A stretch of 64,000 bases of DNA from Morganella morganii. Lineage in GTDB: Bacteria > Pseudomonadota > Gammaproteobacteria > Enterobacterales > Enterobacteriaceae. The position numbers and the translations under genes are program-made. Below the pieces are notes generated by a model that searched no databases, had not been told where the DNA came from, and worked only from the letters and a program-made list of their open reading frames with translations. Below are positions 58,120 through 64,000 of this stretch, piece after piece; position 1 is the stretch's first letter, and every line of letters starts with the position of its first letter. The stretch covers positions 2,944,669 through 3,008,668 of the forward strand of contig NZ_VKKS01000001.1 in NCBI RefSeq assembly GCF_019402645.1, given 5' to 3'.

Positions 58120-58746
58120 TCAAACCGCTAAATCAGACAACTGACTTTCTTCCGGTTCCCCGGCAACCCATACTGATGTGCATACCTTTTCCAGCAGTGC
58201 CTTATTATGACTGAACACGACCAACCCGAGCGGTCGTTTTTCCGATTCTTCAATCAGCACCTGCCAGATCTGCGCCTGAATATGCGCATCCAGCTGCGCG
58301 GTCACCTCATCGGCAATCAGGAAGCGGGTGCGCGGATCTAACGCCCGCAGCAGTGCAATTCTCGCCAGCTCGCCGCCGGACAGTTCATCCGGACGCCGTT
58401 CCAGCCAGTGAGGCTCAACGCTGAGCCTCTCCAGCCATTCCGCATCCGGTTTCCAGGCATCATATAACCCGGCACCGGTTGTACGGTACGGGTTAAAGCA
58501 TTTTTCCGGATGCTGAGGCACCAGTTGTACCGGACAATAGCCGGTTTTCGGCACGGGCTTGCCATCCAGCAGCAGCTCCCCGGAATGCGGCTGTTGCCAC
58601 TGTGCCAGAATCCGTCCCAGTGTTGTTTTACCAAACCCGCTGGGTGCGGAAATCCCCAGACGCTCACCGGCATTCAGCCGGAAAGAAAAGCCATCCCACA
58701 ATGTTTTTCCGCCCTGGATAACCTGTAAATCGCGGATTTCAAACAT
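58120..58746 (-). CDS. Orphan nickel/peptide-type ABC ATPase (NikE/YntE-like)
   Basis: 208 residues from the ATG of MFEIRDLQVIQGGKTLWDGF, with GAGGAG upstream. Walker A SAPSGFGKT, Q-loop LVPQHP, signature LSGGELAR and Walker B FLIADEVTAQLD are present, in the style of NikE/DppF ATPases. No permease or binding protein is beside it. The only partner candidates in the window are the genes at 23045-27199, which lack a second ATPase. It follows the LysR gene by 40 bp. Confidence 0.85.
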   Translation of the reverse strand: MFEIRDLQVIQGGKTLWDGFSFRLNAGERLGISAPSGFGKTTLGRILAQWQQPHSGELLLDGKPVPKTGYCPVQLVPQHPEKCFNPYRTTGAGLYDAWKPDAEWLERLSVEPHWLERRPDELSGGELARIALLRALDPRTRFLIADEVTAQLDAHIQAQIWQVLIEESEKRPLGLVVFSHNKALLEKVCTSVWVAGEPEESQLSDLAV

Positions 58747-58786
58747 ACGCGCTCCTCTCTGCTGATTAATCCCGTTATCATAACAA

Positions 58787-59683
58787 CTAATTTCCCGCAG
58801 ACACACGGCTTTCCGTCAGCAGCCCGATGCACTCCTGTGCACCGCGTTTAAGCACATCCCCTTTCCGGCTGACGATATGCACCGGCAGCACCAGACCGTT
58901 GCGGGTATTACGGAATGACAGCACTTTCAGTGTACCGTCAGTGACTTCCGCGCGGATCATAGATTCCGGCAGATTACCCCAGCCGATACCCGCCTTAACC
59001 AATCCCAGCGCCATGGCAAAATTATCTGTCTGCCAGGTTTTTGTCGACATTTGTGAACGCACATCACTGAGAGAATGATGAAGACTGGCGATAACGATTT
59101 GTTTAGCCTGCACCAGATCCTCAATATAAACAGATTGTTGCTGTGAAAGAGAAGGGTGTGCGGCTGAAATGGTGGCCACCAGGGATTCATGGCCGATACA
59201 GTGAAACTGCTCACGCGGATCAACATACAGCCCGCCGAAGACCAGCGCCAGTTGGATCCGTCCCTGATGCAGCAACGGCAGAATGTCATCCTGTGATCCG
59301 GATAAAATTTCTGTTTTCAGCAGCGGATAGCGCTGATTCAGTATCTGCAGTGCAGAAAACAGGCAATGCGGATTCACACTGGTTGCAACACCAACCGCCA
59401 GTGTACTCTCCACATCCTGCGTCAGCTCGCGGGTAAAAACATTCAGCTGATGAATTTTACCGGTTATTTCTCTGGCATACGGAGCCAGCGCCAGAGCTCT
59501 TTCTGTCGGCACAGGCGCCCTGCCAGATCGCTCAAACAGCGCAAATCCCAGTTCAGCCTCCAGATTACTGACTGCCATACTGACCGCTGATGGTACGCGG
59601 TGCAATGCTCTTGCTGCGGCCGAAAATGAACCTTTCTCCAGCACTGTCAGAAAAAGCTGCAAATTATCACTGTTAAATGGCAT
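58787..59683 (-). CDS. LysR-family regulator (AceR-like position)
   Basis: 298 residues with an N-terminal winged helix (LQLFLTVLEKGSFSAAARAL, VPSAVSMAVSNLEAELG) and a LysR substrate domain. It is divergent from a PACE efflux gene (107 bp gap), the arrangement of AceR-AceI in Acinetobacter. It may also read through into the ATPase gene downstream. Confidence 0.9.
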   Translation of the reverse strand: MPFNSDNLQLFLTVLEKGSFSAAARALHRVPSAVSMAVSNLEAELGFALFERSGRAPVPTERALALAPYAREITGKIHQLNVFTRELTQDVESTLAVGVATSVNPHCLFSALQILNQRYPLLKTEILSGSQDDILPLLHQGRIQLALVFGGLYVDPREQFHCIGHESLVATISAAHPSLSQQQSVYIEDLVQAKQIVIASLHHSLSDVRSQMSTKTWQTDNFAMALGLVKAGIGWGNLPESMIRAEVTDGTLKVLSFRNTRNGLVLPVHIVSRKGDVLKRGAQECIGLLTESRVSAGN

Positions 59684-59790
59684 ATAGCCTCCGGCCTGTC
59701 AGAAAATCTGATAGTAGCTGACTTTTATTATCATCTCTATTGATTTACTTTCCCTGCATTCTTTACAGCAAACAGTAGCAGGATATAAAT

Positions 59791-60234
59791 ATGCAGGGTT
59801 TAAAACGAAAACTGGTCTTTATCACCGCCTATGAAGTTATCGGTTGGGTCATTTCATCCTTAGGGCTGGCGTTGCTTTCCGGCAATTCTGCCGGTGTAAC
59901 CGGGCCTCTGGCACTGGTGATCACCACAATCGCTGTCAGCTGGAATTTTATCTTTAATACGCTGTTCGAGTTCTGGGAGTCCCGGCAAATCTCCCGCATC
60001 CGGACATTCCGCCGCAGACTGGTGCATGCCGTTCTGTTTCAGCTGACACTGGTGGTCTTCCTTATTCCGCTGATTGCATGGTGGTTATCAGTCAGTTTAT
60101 TACAGGCTTTCCTGCTGGATTTTGCCCTGATTATTTTTATCCCGATCTACACTTTTTTCTTTAACTGGGCATTTGACAGACTCTTTGGTGTTCCGGCCTC
60201 CGCATTACCCCTGAAAGAGACTGCCACACATTAA
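59791..60234 (+). CDS. PACE-family multidrug/biocide efflux transporter (AceI-like)
   Basis: 147 residues with four membrane helices in two tandem halves. Family motifs are YEVIGW with the acidic Glu in helix 1, WNFIFNTLFEFWE, HAVLFQLTLVVFLIPLIAWW and the closing TFFFNWAFDRLFG. The family exports chlorhexidine, spermidine-like amines and related cations. It is followed by a strong terminator. Confidence 0.9.
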   Translation: MQGLKRKLVFITAYEVIGWVISSLGLALLSGNSAGVTGPLALVITTIAVSWNFIFNTLFEFWESRQISRIRTFRRRLVHAVLFQLTLVVFLIPLIAWWLSVSLLQAFLLDFALIIFIPIYTFFFNWAFDRLFGVPASALPLKETATH

Positions 60235-60245
60235 TAACGATATTA

Positions 60246-60279
60246 AAAAAGCCATACCGGAGAAACGGTATGGCTTTTT
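60246..60279. terminator. Bidirectional terminator
   Basis: AAAAAGCCATACCG pairs with CGGTATGGCTTTTT. It serves the rightward PACE gene and the leftward autotransporter gene. Confidence 0.85.
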
Positions 60280-60297
60280 GCCTGATGAAAACAGACA

Positions 60298-62439
60298 TTA
60301 AAAACTGACTTTTAATCCGATATAAGCACTGAGTGGTGATTCATTTTTGTCACCATGACGATAACCCAGACTGCCGGTTATCCGGGTATCCGGTGTTAAC
60401 GCAATGGTTGCACCCATCTGATATTTGCCGGTGGTGGTTTCATTTTTTGCAGAAAAATCTTTTTTATTCAGCGTTACTTTATTGTTTTTCACAAATTCAT
60501 GTGAAACACCAATATTCACAAAAGGGCTTATTTTAATATCATCAATTTGTGTATCCATACTGAGACGCGAACCAATTTCACCGTTCATACTGTCACTGTT
60601 ATGCGCATGAATATTCATTCCGTTAGATAACTGATATTTTGCCTCACTGAAACGACTGTAATCTATCCGGCCATAAGGCGTTAAACTGATTTCCGGTGTG
60701 ATATGCAATTTTTTTCCGGCTTCTGCGCTGATCGTCAGTGCATTTTGCTTAAATGAGCCATTAACTGCCCCGCCACCACTGCTTTGAGTATTAACGTGAT
60801 TTTTAAAATGTGAACCTTTCAGCATACCGGCAGTATACCAGTCCTGATATTGCCAGTGGGCATATCCGCCGATAGCGAAACTGTCAGTATTTCCCTGTCC
60901 CGGCGTATAATCAAAGGTAGATTTGGTTTTTCCAGCACTGGTAAATAAGCCGAATGCAATATCACCATAACGTGCTTTATTTACTTTATCGTAACCAATT
61001 TCCAGAATATTCAGGCTGTTTTTGAATGCACGACTTTTACTGTCACTGAACTTTGTATTGTCATAGCGGTAATTTGCCCAGGCGCCATATTTTTTGTCTG
61101 ACAAGTCATCAGTGATATGACGTCGTGACGGGCCGGACATATTCTCACTGCGCAGTATCTGACGATTAACAGACGCCATTGATAACCCGGCCAGTGCACT
61201 GTTAGACAGCACATCCCGGAGCTCAGGTGTGCTGATATCATCAGTAACATCTTTTCCGGTTTCCGTATCAATTTCCTGAACATACGCGTCATTTTTATTA
61301 ATATCAGGTTCACCCTGAATTTCTCCGCCAGGATCAATATCCGGATACGGAATATGATCAGCTTTAGTCGCTAAATACCATGTTGATTTCCCGTTACTCT
61401 TTATCCCTTTAATCAGACGGTACTTATAAATTCCCAAATCAACCACACCACTATTCCCGGCTAGTTTAAATTCAGCATCTCCTTTATTAATTTCAATCAG
61501 CTCTACTGTTTCATCAGAATCAATAATATCTTTTCCGGTATCATAAACATTAACCTTAAAATCCCCGGTTGCATTATTAGTTACCACTAATTTATCACTA
61601 ACATCATCCGCTATCTGAGAGTGAAATGAAAATGTTCCCTGCCCGCTGAGATCTTTTACGACTAATTCATTAAATATTGCATTCTTACCATCTATTTTCG
61701 GTTTCAGGCTGACGAAACCATGATCTAAATGAAGTTTATCTATATTTGTAACCTGAAAATAGCTAACCGGATTAACATTAATATCCCGCCCTTCCCATTC
61801 GAAACCAAAAAGTGCGTTTGTTCTCTCAGTCGAGATATCCTGAATAAAAAGACTCCCTGCAAGATCCATACTCTCTATTGTGGTCTTTTTTCCGGTGTTA
61901 TGGGAATCATCATTATCCACGACAACAAATGCTTTGCGTTCAACATTCAGCGCACTGCGACTTTCACTGCCGATATGAAAACGGAGAACCCCCAAATCTT
62001 TGACAGATGTATTACTGACAATACCCCCTTCATGAACATTAACAATACCTTTACCGATAATTTGTGTATCCGTTGCCTTTCCGCCACTATATACATCAAC
62101 CTGACCATCACGGACTCCCGGAAGATATAAATCAGACCGGCTTTCATTATTCAGTTCAAAAGCTGTTCTCGGCGCACCAACTTTTGCCTTATCCAGTATA
62201 CCGCCATCATTCACATCAACAGTACCGTGATCAAAAATCCAGCTGTTGACCGACTTTCCACCCTGATTAATATTCTGATGACCATTATCACCCGAACCCG
62301 GCTTAATACCGACCTGATTATCAGTCACTGCCCGATTAGTGACATCCTTTTCATATTGATAAGTTATCGCCGCTGAAGCTGTCACTGAGTTCACTAAAAG
62401 TACACTGCAGATTGCGTTTGCCAGGACTGTCTTTCGCAT
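60298..62439 (-). CDS. Pertactin/AidA-type autotransporter
   Basis: 713 residues from the ATG of MRKTVLANAICSVLL. It has a signal peptide and a passenger built from repeating beta-helix rungs with GG turns (VDVNDGGILDKAKVG, VDVYSGGKATDTQI, VNVHEGGIVSNTSV). A linker with PDIDPGGEIQGEPD follows, then a C-terminal barrel from about residue 440 ending LSAYIGLKVSF with terminal Phe. Its passenger is short (about 400 residues), in the size range of AidA-I/BigA-like adhesins. An upstream open stretch to 62598 is not likely translated. Confidence 0.85.
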   Translation of the reverse strand: MRKTVLANAICSVLLVNSVTASAAITYQYEKDVTNRAVTDNQVGIKPGSGDNGHQNINQGGKSVNSWIFDHGTVDVNDGGILDKAKVGAPRTAFELNNESRSDLYLPGVRDGQVDVYSGGKATDTQIIGKGIVNVHEGGIVSNTSVKDLGVLRFHIGSESRSALNVERKAFVVVDNDDSHNTGKKTTIESMDLAGSLFIQDISTERTNALFGFEWEGRDINVNPVSYFQVTNIDKLHLDHGFVSLKPKIDGKNAIFNELVVKDLSGQGTFSFHSQIADDVSDKLVVTNNATGDFKVNVYDTGKDIIDSDETVELIEINKGDAEFKLAGNSGVVDLGIYKYRLIKGIKSNGKSTWYLATKADHIPYPDIDPGGEIQGEPDINKNDAYVQEIDTETGKDVTDDISTPELRDVLSNSALAGLSMASVNRQILRSENMSGPSRRHITDDLSDKKYGAWANYRYDNTKFSDSKSRAFKNSLNILEIGYDKVNKARYGDIAFGLFTSAGKTKSTFDYTPGQGNTDSFAIGGYAHWQYQDWYTAGMLKGSHFKNHVNTQSSGGGAVNGSFKQNALTISAEAGKKLHITPEISLTPYGRIDYSRFSEAKYQLSNGMNIHAHNSDSMNGEIGSRLSMDTQIDDIKISPFVNIGVSHEFVKNNKVTLNKKDFSAKNETTTGKYQMGATIALTPDTRITGSLGYRHGDKNESPLSAYIGLKVSF

Positions 62440-63010
62440 TATCTTTTGATTTCCTTTTCTGTATGTTATATCTTTCTGATAAACAGAAATTAAAACAAAA
62501 ATACACCGGTAAACACCATCAACATAAAAGGAATTATTAGCAGTCTGATAAATTAAAAAATAAAAATATCCGGCAATAATAAACAGCCGGAAGAACATTA
62601 TAAAAATGATGTCATTATGAAGAAAATCACACTGTTATTTATATCATTATTCAGCTTTCCGCTCATCGCTGCACCACTGACACCTTCAGATATCGGTATA
62701 TTGCAAAAAAATTCTGATCAGGCAGCAAAAAAAATTGTTGTTTCGATGAGTCAGACAGAAAAGATCGGTCAGCTGATAATGCTTGATTTTCGTTATTGGG
62801 ATATGTTCCGGAGCCCTGTTTCCATTCCTGTTATTAATATAAATAACGATATTAGAAATATTATCTATCATTACAGATTAGGCAGCGTTGTATTATTCCA
62901 TATCAACCTGATTGACACATCACAAACAGTAAAATTAATCAATGATATTCAATCTGCACGCTACCGTCTTCCGTTATTTATCAGTACTGACCAGGAAGGT
63001 GGCTATATAA

Positions 63011-63447
63011 TCATAACCACCCGCATAGCGGGTGGTTTGCTTTTGCCCTATAAGGGCTTGTTACCGACCGCGCCTAAATGACGCTGCTTTCTCTTCGTTC
63101 AAGCTAAGTGTCTTTGCTACTTTGACTTACCCCTTGAAGGGGTCTGTGTACTCTTTACTGCTCAATTTGTCTGAGAGTAAATCTGACTTCTCTTGCTCTC
63201 TGATATATTTCTGGGTTGTCGCTTCATTTAGCCCTACTGTACTCACATAGAAGCCTTCGCTCCAAAATTTCCTGTTGCCAAACTTATATTTTAGATTGAC
63301 ATGCCTATCAAAAATCATCAGCGAACTTTTGCCTTTCAGATACCCCATAAACCCTGAAACACTCAATTTCGGCGGGATACTCACTAACATATGAACATGA
63401 TCCGGCATCAGATGACCTTCTATTATTTCGACTCCTTTAAAGCCATA
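63011..63447 (-). mobile_element. Truncated IS200/IS605-family element
   Basis: The left end (transposase 3' side) holds a perfect 10-bp hairpin, AACCACCCGC-ATA-GCGGGTGGTT (63015-63037), as in IS200 ends. GCCC-TATAA-GGGC and CCCCTTGAAGGGG follow. The element carries only the C-terminal part of TnpA and lacks the 5' end. Joining the flanks restores the host frame (GGY-ITRL). The length is about 440 bp against about 700 bp for a full IS200. Confidence 0.8.
63127..63441 (-). pseudogene. IS200-type transposase TnpA, N-terminally truncated
   Basis: The readable part starts FKGVEIIEGHLMPDHVHMLV. It contains the HUH motif (HVH), the conserved SGFMGYLKGKSSLMIFDR stretch and the catalytic Tyr helix region (YVSTVGLNEATTQKYIREQE). 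About 50-60 N-terminal residues are absent, so the protein is unlikely to be active. Confidence 0.8.
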
Positions 63448-63883
63448 ACACGATTACGGACAGATACAGAAATGTCCGGTAATATGGCTCTTGGTGCGCC
63501 AGGGACCCGGAATTAGCAAGACTGACCGGTGATATTCATAGCAGTGAATTATCTGCCCTGGATTTTAATATTAATTATGATCCGGTCGTGGATATCAACA
63601 ATAATCAGAATAACCCGGTTATCGGAGTACGGGCTTATTCTGACAAAATTACCGTCATTTATTTATACACTGCAACATGATGAACAGGCACAGAAAAAAC
63701 CCGGACCGACAGCAGCGTATCGACGAATCGGTAATATATATTGATAAGATCCGTTCGGACTATTTCAGGAAAAAGAATCCGGAGGATATTCGGATATTTC
63801 AGCTGAACATGTGACTTCGGAGGAGCAGGGAAAGTATCAGAAAAGTAGATAATTCAGACCTGCTTTTCTTTTCCCCTAAACGC

Positions 63884-63910
63884 AAAAAAGCCACCCAACG
63901 GGTGGCTTCT
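63884..63910 (-). terminator. rRNA operon terminator
   Basis: On the leftward strand GCCACCC/GGGTGGC encloses GTT, followed by T6. It lies just beyond the 5S rRNA 3' end. Confidence 0.85.
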
Positions 63911-63921
63911 TCACTTTATAA

Positions 63922-64000
63922 TAACCTGGCGGTTCCCTACTCTCACATGGGGAGACCCCACACTACCATCGGCGCTACGGCGTTTCACTTCTGAGTTCGG
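63922..64000 (-). rRNA. rrf: 5S ribosomal RNA, 3' part
   Basis: The complementary strand reads CCGAACTCAGAAGTGAAACG, CCGTAGCGCCGATGGTAGTG and TGGGGTCTCCCCATGTGAGA, then GTAGGGAACCGCCAGG, i.e. the last 75-80 bases of enterobacterial 5S rRNA. The 5' end is beyond the window. The exact 3' base (63921-63924) is uncertain. Confidence 0.95.

Larger units (their letters stand above)
62617..63814 (+). pseudogene. Glycoside hydrolase family 3 (NagZ-like, exported) gene, broken
   Basis: It begins with a signal peptide (MKKITLLFISLFSFPLIAAP) and GH3 sequence (MSQTEKIGQLIMLDF, LPLFISTDQEGGY). An IS200-type fragment interrupts it at 63011-63447. GH3 then resumes as ITRLRTDTEMSGNMALGA, has a one-base deletion near 63511 (the frame continues RDPELARLTGDIHSSELSAL and later NNPVIGVRAYSDK), lacks the catalytic middle, and ends with a C-terminal scrap (FIYTLQHDEQAQ; DESVIYIDKIRSDYF). 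At least four lesions make it non-functional. Confidence 0.75.

Noticed and set aside
1..64000. CRISPR arrays
   Set aside because: No regularly spaced repeats of CRISPR type were seen; the only long direct repeats are the att pair and the two tRNA-Leu genes.

Overview
The window looks like a chromosomal segment of an enterobacterium of the Morganellaceae, most likely Morganella. The reasons are the ureABCEFGD urease cluster with no ureR beside it, proteins close to but distinct from E. coli orthologues, and E. coli-like gene order in several blocks (serB-radA-nadR-ettA-slt; deoCABD-yjjV-yjjU-osmY-prfC; holD-rimI-rsmC-tRNA-Leu-yjjZ). The organism is inferred from gene content, not from a database match.

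Layout. 1-1187 is the 5' part of slt. Between slt and ettA, which are normally adjacent and divergent, lie about 4 kb of mobile-element remains (1.2-5.35 kb). They include two identical 79-bp att-like repeats that overlap the ettA start, an integrase tail, lambdoid tail-gene fragments, an Exc2-like lipoprotein and a probable toxin/immunity pair. ettA, nadR, radA, serB and smp follow. 11.9-13.0 kb is an AT-rich patch with a frameshifted exported-protein gene and an unknown gene. 13.2-22.6 kb is a leftward run: ureABCEFGD, urea transporter, Kch potassium channel, FUSC-family protein and CrcB fluoride channel. 23.0-27.2 kb encodes a nickel/peptide-type ABC importer (binding protein, two permeases, one ATPase).

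27.9-37.7 kb is the most notable block. It holds a TonB-like protein, an ECF sigma factor, a FecR-type anti-sigma, a TonB receptor with an STN signalling domain, an SbmA/YddA-type ABC transporter and a PqqL/FusC-type M16 protease. Together they form a complete, self-regulated, probably iron-responsive import-and-cleave system resembling Fus (ferredoxin piracy) and yddAB-pqqL. 37.9-46.5 kb holds nucleoside catabolism (deoCABD), a CNT nucleoside transporter, yjjV, yjjU and osmY. 46.6-52.2 kb holds prfC, a FliB-type lysine methylase, rimI, holD, rsmC, two tRNA-Leu(CAG) genes and a Fur-box yjjZ-like gene.

52.4-60.3 kb holds a GNAT enzyme, a Na/Pi cotransporter, phoA with a Pho box, a secreted Fes-like esterase with a Fur box, a lone NikE-type ATPase, and a LysR/PACE efflux pair. 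60.3-64 kb holds an autotransporter, a GH3 pseudogene interrupted by a truncated IS200-type element, and the 3' part of a 5S rRNA gene on the minus strand, which marks an rRNA operon entering from the right.

How the genes work together. Urea enters through the transporter, nickel probably enters through the ABC importer, and urease with its chaperones makes ammonia. The TonB/FecIR/M16 system, the Fes-like esterase and yjjZ appear to be iron-starvation functions. The phoA and yjbB-like genes handle phosphate. The deo genes plus the CNT transporter form a nucleoside scavenging unit.
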